This document shows, one piece after another, positions 18,446 to 30,752 of a DNA stretch of 64,000 bases (within the stretch, counting starts at the first letter, position 1; the number at the start of each line of letters is the position of its first letter). The DNA is from Serpula lacrymans var. lacrymans S7.9 (lineage: Eukaryota; Basidiomycota; Agaricomycetes; Boletales; Serpulaceae): positions 724,475-788,474 of the forward strand of contig NW_006763294.1 in the NCBI RefSeq assembly GCF_000218685.1, given 5' to 3'. The notes beneath the pieces were generated by a model. It saw nothing but the letters and a program-made list of their open reading frames with translations, had not been told where the DNA came from and did no database searches. A program made the translations under genes and the position numbers.

Positions 18446-20333
18446 TCACGCTTGCTGTACCAAATCATGCACCTCACTGTCGTGAACATCCGAAGAATAG
18501 TCACTTATAACATGCTTAGTGACATTGATAGCAATTTCCGGTTTGCAAACAGGAAATCCGAGCTCGTGCGAGCTGGCTGTGACGTCCGACGCAATTGTTG
18601 TTGTTTCAAACTGTATATGCAGATATGATCTGTTACTCGACAGGTGACAAGCAATTAGGTAGAGACCTACCCTTCTACGTGCACCTGCACTACTGGGAAA
18701 GTGCCGTACAGGTTGCGGCGCCACACCCTATAAAAAAACAGTTATTGATCCATGGACATCAAACTAAGTGAATTAGACATACCGTTGTTGGGTCCCCAAA
18801 CAGCACGTTATCTGGGTCACGATCACCCGCCGTGTTGAGGTTGTTCCAACCAACCCGAGCATTGAGTGTGCTTAACAATGCATTTGTATACAACTTCGAG
18901 ATTGAGAAATCCCAAACAAAGTTTCTAAAAAAAAACAAGAGTAAGAACAGGTGCAGTGTTTAAAGAAAGTACGCTGTCGCCCACACTGAAGTTTTCTAAA
19001 AAAAAAATAGAAAGTAAGACAAATCATGGTAAATCACAGTGAACTAGCTTACTGGGGTGAATATAGATAAGAGCGCATCGGCCAAGGAAAAAAGAAAGGT
19101 GACAAGACCTGTTTGAATTGCCAAGCGGATGATCCGATCGATCGACAGATTCAAGAAAGAGGAAGTGTATCTACTCTTCTTCCGTGTCAACTAGCCACAG
19201 AGTGCCAGTAAGTTAGCAGAATAGAAAATGTTACAGCAAAAACACCCACCAGGCTGAATACGAGGGTTGCTGTGATAATTAAATCAGCCAGCGCACTTAA
19301 TATGAGCCAGGTGACTCCTGTGATAATGAATTCTAATTCCAGCTTGCGGGAAATTAGCTTCAAGGTTACTACTTGAATGCCTGTCCAAAGCGCGGCCGCT
19401 GAAAAGATTCGAAGAGATTACCGGGCCAGGTACAAGCAGACAATGCTACTTACCAAACGAAAGCAACGAAAATGTACAGATGATAATGGCAGCAACCTTC
19501 CTTTGGGTGACTATAGTAATGCGCCAAGCGGTGAATATCTGGACCGGGGTTGAGACACAAACCTGTACCAAACCTAAGTGAAATAAACAACTAATCAACT
19601 GAATAAAATGCACGCACAGTGACAATGGGTGCTGATGAGAATGTAAGTGGATCAATACAATGGGCGGCAGACTGAGGTAAAACTCCTACATGCAGCAAGC
19701 ACTGTAATGGCAGATATGATTCAGAGTCAAGCGCATGATAAGTAGACTGAAGGCTCACTCATGGGGAAGTACGTCCCCGCAGCCGAGGTTCCTATTGGCC
19801 ATCTCGTTAGCGAAAACCTACCGTTACACATAGCATAACTCACCAAACTCTTGAACAAGCGGTTGATAGATCAAGTACATGTCACAACCTGTGTTCACGG
19901 TCTCAGCGACGATGAGATAGAAAATCTAGTAGGGAGTGGTCTATCTTTTTTTTGCAAATAAGTGAACATGCTGTTACGTACAAACAAACGGATCCAGGCT
20001 CGGTCCCTGATACTCTAATAAGTTGTGCATGGGCAAGTAACCCGAACCACTCACCCTTTGAAGGTTTGATAGTAAATGAAAGTCTACCACTGCCGTTAGC
20101 TCAATCTCCGAGTTACATATCACTTTTAACCAACCTGCATAACCATGATCTAAAACACAATCAGAAGGAAGTCAGTGAATTGCAGTTAATTAACTAAAAA
20201 GAAAACTTACTCCAAATAGAATACAATTGAAAAATACGCCAATCAGCATAGGCCCGTAGCTAGTGGAGGACGGCGTGAGCTACACTTGAACAAAATTGCC
20301 ATCCCAATCCCCTTACATTATGTCCCAGTCCAT
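18446..20333 (-). CDS. DUF6534-family membrane protein, paralog A
   Basis: Not an open frame: about 14 short exons on the minus strand join to a protein of about 330 aa. Recognisable pieces in order are YGPMLIGVFFNCILFG, a 15-nt exon coding IMVMQ, ETVNTGCDMYLIYQPLV, a four-residue exon (MLAA), VCVSTPVQIFTAWRI, WTGIQVVTLK and NFVWDFSISKLYTNALLSTL. The last is the DUF6534 hallmark, followed by LNARVGWNNLN and a polar tail ending at TGA 18,446. The family has about seven membrane segments and unknown function; it is expanded in agaricomycetes. The start (ATG at 20,333, exon coding MDWDI) is chosen because its donor and the CACTAG acceptor keep phase; this part is least certain. Paralog of 22,155-24,319. 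Confidence 0.75.
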
Positions 20334-22154
20334 CGTAGAGGGCACAACAAGACTGGGGGAACGATCCTTATGCTAGGGAAGACTTTATAGCAACATCAAT
20401 CGCCATGAACTTGGGCCTATTTAAATGCACCTTCAGCGTTTATCGATTTAGTAATCCGAGAAAGCATGATACCAGATCATCTCCGGTGTCGACGGCCTCC
20501 GTATTGGCCGCTTCGACGACCCATCAGTACCACGAGACCCTCCGTCCCGGAGGAGGCATAGATCGGGAGACTACTCACCTCCGAAAGTCGGAGCGAAGAG
20601 TCTTGCATCTCGCTAGTACGGTAGGCTATACGATGCATAGACATTTCAACTCTACGTCACATCAGTAAGCACTGCCAGCTCCTGGTAGGAAACCGATGTC
20701 AGGCAATTTTGGATTGTGATCGGAAAGGGTCCTGTTACCCTGCTTAAAAGCACACTAAGAATAATGTATCAGCTTTCAAAGTTTCGTATCAAGCCATACG
20801 TTTGATATGATCAGCGCGTTGACTTTCACGCTTCACCGCCAGAACAGTTCTATTCTGAAGATAGAACAAGGTTCCTGCTGGACAGGGGCATGACATTCAA
20901 ATACATATACATAGTCCTGCATATAACACTAGTCAACCATCACGCATCATATTCCTCTGGCAACCAAAGTAGAAACCTCTCACCTGCATTGACGCCCTTG
21001 GACTCATCGGGTTAGTTCTCAGAATGCTGTAGGCCCATCACGCTCTTGGTCAGACCATAGACGACTTTCCAAACCGGGTTCATGGGACATCGTGTGAAAA
21101 GCACTCAGAAGCTCGTATTTGGAGGCGGCGTGTAGCTAGAATGAAAGAGGACTGTATGGAATACTCCAGGCTCCCTGCGCCCCATGCTCTCAGATTGAGT
21201 TGTCGTGTTTGAAGATGCAGTGTACATTCAAGAGTATTGTCGCAATTATCTAGTACCACAGGGCCAGAGAAGAACCAGTTTCATAGTCGTAGTATTCTAA
21301 TAGCCAATAAAATTAAAATTAAAAAAAGAACATACTCGGACTGACAACGGAAAGACGTGCTTGAATATGTGGCAGAGTTGAGCAGCAGACGCGCCCCCTG
21401 AGAGATAAAATAGGCACTATTTGCGGCCTTCGGTGATCCTGGAAAGTGCGCCGTCTGTCTCGTTGAATTGCGGAAGACATAGCTAGCGGAATCTGAACGT
21501 ATCAGAACTGACTCTCTGAAGCGCCAAAGCTCGATGTTATTTGAGACATAAAGCTGTTACAACGTAAGAAACAATGTTAGATAACATTAAACAGACTTTT
21601 ACATATTACTAACCACATTTTAATTGCCACATGCAAAGTCTAAATTGCCACTGCAGTTCGGGTTGTTTGGAGGATGGAACAAAGATCATGATATACACTG
21701 ACTATCAAGAAATAGAATTGGTGCGCTCGACACAGTTGAATAACCGTCAGGCTTTGCTAGGCTTTAGTTTCACCGCTGCATCCTCAGTTTTTGTAGGATA
21801 CGAGCGACTCCGAGTCCAGTTGTACATAGTGGAGATGCGAACAGGGACGATGCCGAAGGATTGCACGACATTCGATACTGTTCTCACGCTTAGTACGTAC
21901 CATTTGCAATGGAGAACGTAATGTCCATGAACTTCAAGAAGTGAAGTTCACATACGCATATAAAATGAGTGCTCAGAATACTTTAAATATACAGCAAAGC
22001 AAGAATTACGATGAAATGAGAACACATCCGATGAAAATTACCAAAGTTTTGAAACATACAATACTCCCAAGTTCACCGCTTCTCCTAACTACTCTCAAGA
22101 GAATATAACGTGTGCGCGGCGTTCAGAGTGACTCGGACAGAATCGTCGTGACTC
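20334..22154. other. Spacer between the DUF6534 paralogs, no gene recognised
   Basis: This 1.8-kb stretch has only short frames (for example plus 20,405-20,668 and 21,631-21,921) without domain, splice pattern or homology to the flanking paralogs. An A-rich run lies near 21,309-21,325. It presumably includes the promoter of paralog A and the 3' end of paralog B. Confidence 0.5.
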
Positions 22155-24319
22155 TCATTGTGTGTAGCCCTGTACGGCATTGTCGTGAATTTCAGGAGTA
22201 TAATCACTGACAGTATGCTTTGTGATATTGACGTTGACATCTCCGTTGAAACCGGGCGGCTGTAGCTCATAAGAGCCCACAGTTTCTGAAGCAGTACCAG
22301 TGGTGATATTCTGGATACAAGTACAATCCTGTCAATCATGGATGACATAAACGTCTAGTCACATACCCTTCGGCGTGCCCCCGTGTTGCTAATGTAATTC
22401 TTCGCAGGATGCGACCCTATTTGCTATAGACAAAATCCTTGTTACATAACTCATTCCCTTCGGACCTACAGTTATAGACGTACCGTTGTCGAGTCGCCAA
22501 ACAACACGTTTTCTGGGTCACGATCGCCCGTGTTCAGATTGCTCCAGCCAACACGTGCATTGAGTGTACTTAGTAGGGCATTCGTGTATAACTTTGAGAT
22601 TGAAAAGTCCCAGACGAAGTTTCTGTAAACAAAGCGCCAAGTACACCCGACATTAGTCTGAAAACAAAAAAAGTAGTTCGGTAACTAACTCAGCAGTTTG
22701 CTAGAGAAGAAAGTGTAAGAGAAAGAGGAGAGTAATACAGCAATTTACAACTCACTGGAGATATGGTGAATGAGAGCAAATCAGCCATCGCGAAAACCAG
22801 GGTTGTAAGACCCGTCTGGATTGTCAAACGGATGATCCGATTGATGGATATGTTTGTTAACGAGTGCCCAGTCCTCCGTGCCGACTAGTCACATAATGAC
22901 GCTATTAATAGGGGGTTTCGGCTGACGGATGTCAAAAAAAACACGCACCAGACTGAATACCAGGGTTACTGTAATCAACAAATCGGCTACTGCAGAGGCC
23001 ACAAACCATATCACTCCAGGAAGATTGAATTGGAATGACAGTTTTCGGGCAAAGAGTTTGAAGGTTACGACTTGGATACCCACCCAGAAAGCGCCCACTA
23101 CCAAGGTTCAATTTCATTACTACCGGACCGCATGCATGAGGTAACGCCACTTACCAAATGAAAGTAACGCAAAAAGGCAGATTATGATGGCGATTATCTT
23201 CCTTTGGGAGACCACGCTGATGCGCCAAGCTGTGAATATTTGAACAGGGGTTGATACGCAAACCTGTACAAGACTAATGTGAGCTACGGAATTCTTCGAT
23301 TAGGTGAAGTTTCACCCACGGTAACAATGGGAGCTAATTGGGGGTAAGTGAATCAATACAATGGATAATAGCAACCTGCCAGTGAGGTAAAGTTCTTACA
23401 TGCAGCGAGCACTAGAATGACGGATATTACTTAGAGCCGATAAACAGTATAGCTTGGAGAGACTCACTCATGGGGAAGTATGTTACAGCAGCAGGGGTAC
23501 CTGTTGTACTTTTGAGTAACCGAATGCAGGGCCATACACGCTACAGACTCACCGAACTCTTGGACGAGAGGCTGGTAGATGAGATACATATCACAACACG
23601 TGTTCACTGTCTCAGCAATGATCAGGTAGAAGACCTAGTGAAGAGTCAAGATTGTGAATTCCAAGTGAAATGATCTGCACTCACAAACCAACGGATCCAA
23701 GTCAGGTCCCTGGTATTCGATTAGTTACAGAAAGAAGGATAAAAGTAGCCTCACTTACGCTTTGTAGGTCTGGAAGTAAATGAATGCCTACCACAACTGT
23801 CAGCTCGAATCCTAAGCTGTTATCACAGAGAACCAACCTGCATGACCATGACCTATCCCCATGCGATCAGAACAGAGTAAACAGTGCGTTTGATAGATAT
23901 GATGACTTACTCCGAACAAGATACAGTTGAAGAACACGCCGACCAGCATTGGCCCATAACTGTTCAATGTTGACGATGAGCAGGCCTATAATGATATGAT
24001 TGGGATACGTACATCAAATCAATGCCCGGCATCTTGGAATGTGGGGAGGGTGAAGAGGGTCACGGTTTACCTTGAGAAGATGGAAAGAGCAGTACATATC
24101 AGCTTATATATGATCGGACCATGTCGAGAGACAGGCAAGAACCGACCTTGGAATTCCAGGGTCCGGGCGTCTATTACGAAGACCCACTAGTAGCCTGTTT
24201 GTTAATTCACCTCGGAGTTACATGTCGAACCTGACCTGAGCTTCAAGTTGGAAATTATGTACCTGCACCTTGCCATCAGTGCCTTCGAAGTTCGAACTTG
24301 AGGCCATCTCCGCCATCAT
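22155..24319 (-). CDS. DUF6534-family membrane protein, paralog B
   Basis: About 15 minus-strand exons give a protein aligned with paralog A along its whole length. They are MMAEMASSSNFEGTDGKVQ (exon 24,319-24,263), SYGPMLVGVFFNCILFG (in exon 23,985-23,911), a 15-nt exon VMVMQ, YKADLTWIRWF, ETVNTCCDMYLIYQPLV, a 12-nt exon (MLAA), VCVSTPVQIFTAWRISVVSQ, FWVGIQVVTFK, DFSISKLYTNALLSTLNARV and a tail ending GYTQ with TGA at 22,155. All junctions have GT-AG and keep phase. Seven membrane segments are expected; function unknown. Tandem duplication with A on the same strand is clear. Divergent from the nitronate monooxygenase gene, with 494 bp between starts. Confidence 0.8.
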
Positions 24320-24813
24320 GCATGCATCAACATGCTTCTTCCAGGATTCTAGTGATTCTCCGTCTGTTCTGTCCACACGCACCTTCCCACTATAAAAAAC
24401 CTAGGTGAGCAAAAGCTTTAGTCCCACCGCTGCCATTCGCATTTGGCACTGACAGACTCCGAGTCAGAGACATCGTGGGTACATTCTGCTTTTTTAAGAC
24501 ACGGACGCTAAATCGCCGTGATACAGTAAACTTGTACTGAACACAGCTTGCTTGATCTGATGGGTCCGTGCATTTCCAGACATGCCAGTGATCGCCCTCA
24601 ACCAAGTCCTGTGCGTAGTTGGCTCTCGCGCCGTACGCATCTGATTCTGATGTGATCATGGCCAAAAGTCGGCCGAGTCTCGTAAAACGTCTCAACCAAA
24701 TCAGGTGAGTTTTGGGTTTGGGTAAATAAATACATAAACCATAGTCGGGGGGCATTCCTTGTTCAAACTGAAACTTCTTTACACTCTAGACAACTACACA
24801 TAGCCAGAACAAC
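24320..24813. promoter_or_regulatory. Shared upstream region, DUF6534-B and nitronate monooxygenase
   Basis: A 494-bp interval between two divergent starts. A TATAAAAAAC stretch is at 24,391. A 121-codon minus frame crosses it (24,390-24,755) but has no family features. No operator-like repeat was seen. Confidence 0.4.
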
Positions 24814-26053
24814 ATGTCCACTCCAATTTCAACCGAATTCACCAAGTTATTCAGTGAGTTCCAATGTCATGTTCTCATTATATGTCATTATTAATTCTGT
24901 CACAGAGATCACAAGTCCCATAGTTTCAGCTCCCATGGCATATGCTACGACGCCTGCCCTGGTTGCAGCTGTTATTAACGCTGGAGGCCTTGGTTTTTTG
25001 GGCGCAGGTAACTAGCCAATCAATATATCAAATACACATGTTCATTTCTTGTAACTCATCAGGTAATGAACCTTCACACAAACTGGCCGACGCTATCGAC
25101 GAGGCACGCGCCGCAGTTTCTCAAGATAAGCAACACCTCGTCGGAATGGGTTTTGTCGGCTGGGTTTTGGACAAATTCAACACCGAAGCTGATCCCCGTC
25201 TTACAACCGTCCTCAACAAGTCACCTGTCGCTGTCTGGTTCGCATTCGGCAAAGACCTTGGAAAATATGTTTCACAGGTGCGCGCCCATGACGCCACACG
25301 TGATCACAAAACTCTTGTGTTCGTCAATGTCAATACCGTCGAGGAAGCAGTACGCGCTGCAAACGAGTGGAAGGTAGACGTCATTGTAGTGCAAGGTACA
25401 TTCCAACACAATGTATTTTTTGGTGCAACCTGACTAAAATTTTACAGGTGCTGAGGCTGGTGGCCGTGGGAGTACCTACTCTCCTCCCACCCAAGAGTTC
25501 CTCGAAGCTGTACTCAGTGCGGTTCCCAACGGCCCTCTGGTCATCGCCGCAGGTGGCATCACTACAGGCACCCAACTCGCGGCGACGTTGACCGCCGGAG
25601 CTTCTGCAGTCGTCCTCGGCACCCGCCTCCTATTCACACCCGAATGCATGTTCCCTGACGAGATGAAGAAGGTGCTGGTAGAAACTGGCCCTGATTCGAC
25701 TGCTAGAAGTCCCGCATACGATCTCGCTTTCCCCCCGGGCGTCTGGCCAGACGGAATTGAGGCTCGCTGCGTCAACAATGGTGTTGTAGCCGACTACGAG
25801 GCCGGCCGCAGTCCTGAAGAGCGCAAGGCCAACATCGCTAGTGGTCAGAGCGACTACCTTATAGTCTATGCTGGTACTGGTGTGGGGGATGTCAATGAGA
25901 TAAAGAGCACTGCCGTAAGTCTCGCGCACCACGGAACTACCTGATGCATTCCGATTTATGTAACTAACGCCCTTTCTGCAGGACGTGGTTCATGGTATTC
26001 ACGAAGAAGCCGTAGCGGCCTTGAAGTCTTCTGGCTCTCACTTACTTAGGTAA
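24814..26053 (+). CDS. Nitronate monooxygenase (2-nitropropane dioxygenase family)
   Basis: FMN-dependent enzyme of the family that oxidises alkyl nitronates with oxygen and can detoxify nitro compounds such as propionate-3-nitronate. Five exons (24,814-24,853; 24,906-25,007; 25,063-25,395; 25,448-25,914; 25,982-26,053) sum to 1,014 nt, 337 aa. Visible features are the N-terminal SPIVSAPMAY, the flavin-binding AGGLGFLGAGNE, VIVVQGAEAGGRG with the glycine-rich phosphate loop, PLVIAAGGIT, then AVVLGTRLLFTPE and a GTGVGDVNEI tail. Length and order fit class II fungal members. It is soluble, with no signal peptide. It converges tail to tail with the aminotransferase gene. It may be independent of the terpene genes further right. 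Confidence 0.92.
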
Positions 26054-26405
26054 ACGCTCGAAGGTGTAATACATAATTAGCAAAATTTGACTCGTCCACT
26101 TAACTCAACTCTACCCTCCACTTTTTTCCCCTTCTCAATATCTCGTCGTGTACTTTTAGTTATCTGTAACAGTACACGTTGGACTGACAATGTCAATAAG
26201 ATTCAAGTTGTTTAGTACCTGTGTGCCTGAAGTATACGCGTACCAATGCGTTTCGGCTTTCTAAGTCATAGCAGTAGTCTTCGAAATACGTACCACGTGC
26301 AAGGGGAGGCGCATCACTGAGAGTCCGTTAGAATATACATTGACAATAAGGCTATGTATCTTATTCACTGATCCCCAGCACAGGTAAAGTACACATCACA
26401 AGTTT
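26054..26405. other. Convergent 3' spacer
   Basis: 352 bp between the stop codons of the nitronate monooxygenase (plus) and the aminotransferase (minus). It contains T-rich sequence suited to 3' ends; nothing else is seen. Confidence 0.5.
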
Positions 26406-27955
26406 CTAACTAGTGAAAGATTTTACTTGTGGCTGCCATTTGTCCCACCCCAGCGCCGTTTCTATCCTTCCCAGGGCGACGTCTATGAAATCCCTCCTCA
26501 CCGAAAACGTGAGGCGAAACCACCCGCCTTCGGCTATATGACAGTTTGCCCCTGGGATTATGCTGACTTTATGAGCCAAGAGAAACCTAGCGAGCGCCAG
26601 CTCCCTTTCACGCATATTATGCTCCGGAGTAATAGACAAAAGAGAGGCGTAGCGATCGACATCTGACAGCACAGGACGCAAGTCCACCATGAGGAAATGG
26701 CCTGCAGAAGACGGAATATAGGGGAGATTGTGAAACCTAAGCCACGATGTCACATATTCGTAAGCGTCGCGTAGCAGGAGCTGGTTCTTTGTAATGAACG
26801 CTGGGAGGTAACTTTCATCCATGAGCAGAGTAGACCATAATGTGTCTGTAACAGATGAAATAACCATGAATATGGTAGTGACGGTGAGAGTTTCTATGAG
26901 CATAGGATTTGATTGAGACACAAAGACTCCAGCACGAAATCCGTTTGCATTGAAATCCTTGGACATGCCATAGAGTGCGTGCACTCTGGATGGGTTCACG
27001 CCATGTTTCTCGAGGTCGATCGACAGCACAGATACGAAAGGTTCTGGATCAGGGACGTCGCAAGACGGAAAAACAGAGAGTGCATAAACCTCGTCTGAAA
27101 GGAGATGAATATTGTGGTCTTCACAGAAGCGACAGTATGCAATGATAACGTCCGGCGGATAACAGCGACCTAGTGGGTTGTGGGGGTTACACAACATGAC
27201 TGCTTTGATGGTGATCCCTTTGGCAGTGCTTTCTTGCAGACCACGTTTGAGGTGGGTTAATTCTTTAACCGTAAACATATCAGATGCTGGAATCGGCACG
27301 CCAATAGGAATGATGCCGTTCTGAACTGTGAAGCTGACATCAAATCCTTGATAGTAAGGAGAAGCTAATAAGATGCCGTCCCCAGGATCCGCGATCACTC
27401 GTGTGACTTGGCTCAACACAGTCATGAGCCCCGATCCCATGATGAGATGGTCTGGAACAACTGGTCGATAGGGCTCGAAGTAAGAATTCAAGAATCTTGA
27501 TACTGCGGTGCAGAGACGCATGGTCCCAGTCAACCCATCACCATACGTGAAATCCTGGATATCAGCGGTGGATGTATAAGAATTTCATTTATCAATTGCG
27601 AACTGAGACTCACTGTAGGAGTTAGATGAAGATTGCGTTCGAAATACTCGCGTAAGTCTTCATACATAAGCGTATTCTCAGCCACTCCCTATACCAGGTG
27701 CTGAGCGCTGAGCGAATATATTTGTGGGGGTGTGCTTGTGCTTACGATATTAACAATGCCCTAATTCAAAGGGGAACAAAAAAAAAATGTTAAATGATAA
27801 CTAGGGTAAAGGGTAGAGGCTCATACGTCTATATTAGTCTTCTCATGATATGAATCCCTCATGTTCTTCTGAAGCTGCAGAGCCGTCTTTCTCGTCTCAG
27901 CTTTCGCTTGGCCATAGGATGACAGGGCTGTTTGTCCACTTCGATTATCGTCCAT
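26406..27955 (-). CDS. ACC-synthase-like PLP-dependent aminotransferase
   Basis: Fold-type I pyridoxal-phosphate enzyme, closest in motifs to the 1-aminocyclopropane-1-carboxylate synthase-like/aminotransferase class I-II group. Four minus-strand exons (27,955-27,827; 27,760-27,746; 27,688-27,614; 27,554-26,406) give 1,368 nt, 455 aa. The second exon is only 15 nt (GIVNI). Seen in order are GVAENTLMYEDL near residue 50, DGILLASPYYQGFD, the CNPHNPLGRCYP motif, LLSDEVYALSVF with the PLP-binding Asp, and YGMSKDFNANGFRAG with the Schiff-base lysine. The ending has the substrate carboxylate Arg (WFRLTFSV). All catalytic residues appear present. True ACC synthase activity is not shown; many fungal members act on other substrates. 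Confidence 0.9.
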
Positions 27956-28670
27956 GATAGTACAGTCGAAGAGTCGAGATCCAAGCTCATGCTATCGCAT
28001 CATTCTTTTGAAAGCATTCTGGAAGGCCATACATACAGATCAAGCGCTGTGCAATGCAAGCACATAGATAGACCACAACGTGATGGTAACCCTGATCGGA
28101 GCTAAACTACTTTTAGCTAATCATGACCTTTTGTGATGAGTGCCTTGCCTGTGAGTCAATTGGTTTGAAAGTTTGACCGAGTGGACCGTAACTCTCTTGT
28201 CATTCATATTGACCAGAGAACTTATTTCTATTCCAGGGATCTGTCAAAAACGATGCGATGTACCTCATAGACTGCGGTAGTATCTCCGGGAATGCCCTGC
28301 ACAGCTATGTGTCCGAATTTCTCCCATGATGAGCGCTGGAAAACTGCATAATAAGTCCATTAACTTTTAGTTGAACATGACTTTACAAAACGTAATAAAT
28401 ACAACACAACAAGACCGGAGTCCGAATACACACAGCAAGGCACAACAAGAAAACTTGCAACTGAATTCAAAGATAGCCCGCAGATACGAGAAAGCCGACA
28501 ACAAAAGCCTTGCTATTGAGCTACGTACAATTCCTCAGAGGTCCTCAGCGTCTACTATAGTAGTCAGGATTTTGGTGCGTGCAGGACTTCGGGGCGTGAT
28601 CGAGACTGAAAATGGAAGCGCTTTCCTAAAAAGGAAGCACTGTTAGTACGCCGGACTCGGTCTCATCAGG
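27956..28670. other. Intergenic region, no gene recognised
   Basis: 715 bp between the start of the aminotransferase (minus) and the stop of the next P450 (minus). It should contain the aminotransferase promoter. The plus frame 28,371-28,646 is AT-rich and lacks any domain. Confidence 0.5.
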
Positions 28671-30752
28671 TCAGGAGACGAACAAGAGGCCAACGGGAGA
28701 AAACCCGGTTTCCCTGTCGGAGTTGATAGGAATCGGTTTGCCTGTGGATCCATCGATAGCCGGTCTGATGTCAAGTGCCCAGGCGATGGTGGCGAACTCA
28801 AGAAAGAGAGTCTGTTCACCGACTCGGCGTCCCGGGCAGGCTCTGGAAACATGCATTTTCAGCGTTTCATCTCAAAGGGGGTATGGAAAGTATTCACCTT
28901 CTGCCGAACCCAAACGCATGGAAAGGTAGATTGGGATCGTCGATGTAGCGTTGTGGATTGAAGGCCTCGGGTTGCCTGAAAGTCTTCGAATCCATTTGCA
29001 TTGCCCAAATATTGGGTATAACCATGGAGCCACCAGGAATGAAATATCCTTTGTACTCGTCATCCTGTAATGCGTGAAAAAACCAAATCAATATATCTAT
29101 CTATCCACTGCTTTCAGAACGACCCACCTCGACTGCTGCATGTGGAATGGCGGTTGGTCCCGTTGGCCGCCACCTCAATACTTCGCGTACCATAGCTTTT
29201 ATATAGGGCAGATTGGGTTCATCCTCGAACGAAGGAAGGCGATCAGGGCCCACGACGCTATCAACCTCTGCTTGCGCACGAGCAAGTACATCCTGGTTAA
29301 GAGCGAATGCCATGCTAAGGCCAGCACATCAATAAACTGGATGGTATGACACTTTAGAGAAAACATCTTACATCATGCTTTGAGACGCAATGGCCTGAGT
29401 ATCGGAACCCGCAAGGTAGAACGCTGCGAGAGCCTGTGAAGCAGTAAGCCAAAGTAAGTGAAATGCTGATAGGCTTCATTTACCCAATATTGCTCTCTGT
29501 AGTCAGCTTCAACATCGTGTTGTGATTCTAGAAGTCTCGCAGCTATGCCTTTCGCTGGTAGACCTGCCTCCTATACCACCAAGCACGTCAGTGGTGCTAT
29601 GCATTGGGAATCGATAGTAACATACCAATTTATGTTTGGCTTCGTCCATGAGGTATTTGTACGTCTTCTCGGCCAGATCATAGTACGCCGCTGCGAAAGC
29701 TTTGTAGGGGACATACGGAACGTACCGAAGCCAGGGCAGGAAGTCGACATAATTTTGGCCACCATCGATGGCGTTGATACTGTAGGTAGCATGTGAGGGT
29801 GAGCACTTGGGCGCTACGAATTGTAGAATAGTACATACAGATCATCGTTCAATCTTATAACATTCTTTATCATTACATCCGACTCCTTTCCGCTCTTCAA
29901 AGGCTTGTCGTACACAGCAGTCATAAGCTACGGTCAACGACTAAGCATCAGGCGATAGCAACCATGGGTGATAGGAGACATACGATAGATCCCACAGCGC
30001 GATAAACATGCGAAACCCATTGTTCTGGTGTTTGCGTCATACACTTGATAGATTTGCGTTAGTCATTGGAAACCACTACAAATTAGTGCGGGAAAACCTG
30101 GACTAGCCGATGGACTTCAGCAGACTGAATGGGATTGAAGTATTCTGTCACTGCCTGTCAACGCGTAGAAATGACAAGCTGACATTTAGACGATGTGAAC
30201 AGCGTAGTAATGGGAGATTTACCGTTGGACGCAGCTCGGTGGTAACCAGCTTCCGGACCCTCTGGAACCTTTCGTTGGCATGAATAAACGGCATCATCAT
30301 GTCGCCCTGCATGGCCGTAGACGCCTGTGGGTGGCGAGATCAGCTACATTGTTACAAGATTGATTTTTGCCATGACACATACCAGAATAAAATTGGGTCT
30401 CCCTCCGTAGTTCTTCTGCTCCAAAAGGTCCTTTGCAACCTCGGTGGAACTAACTAGGATGACAGGGTAGCCGAAGAGCCTGATGTACACCAAAGGACCT
30501 AAGTAGAGGCAAGTTTTCGTTATATACCAAAAGACTAGAGGAAAGCAGATAAAGCTTGCCATATTCCTTTGCCCAGTCGCTCATGACGGTCACCATGTTC
30601 TTTCCCAATACTTGGTGAGCATTTCCGATGAAAGGAAGGCCAGGCGGGCCAGGAGGTAAAGGCAGGAGCTTTGGATTTGTACCTCTTGATGCGAATTTGG
30701 AGTAGACTATGTAGGCAATAGCGGATGCTGCGATGTATTGTAAGATACTCAT
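28671..30752 (-). CDS. Cytochrome P450 (P450-1)
   Basis: Membrane-anchored heme monooxygenase. About 12 minus-strand exons give roughly 500 aa. Seen in order are an N-terminal hydrophobic anchor (YIAASAIAYIVYSKF), a proline hinge LPLPPGPPGLPFIGNAHQV, the I-helix AGSDTQ near 29,390, the K-helix EVLRWRP (ExxR), FNPQRY and the heme-binding FGFGRRACPGRRVGE, completed by an intron just after FGFGRR. The pattern is that of agaricomycete P450s annotated as O-methylsterigmatocystin-oxidoreductase-like; the substrate is unknown. The first intron has a GC donor (30,559-30,558); with it exons 1 and 2 total 309 nt and stay in phase. Divergent from P450-2 with 759 bp between starts. Confidence 0.9.

Noticed and set aside
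24390..24755. A 121-codon minus frame upstream of the nitronate monooxygenase
   Set aside because: Covers the divergent promoter interval, has no family features and does not join DUF6534-B exons in phase.
28371..28646. Plus frame of 91 codons between the aminotransferase and P450-1
   Set aside because: No domain, AT-rich, in a region expected to be promoter or 3' sequence.
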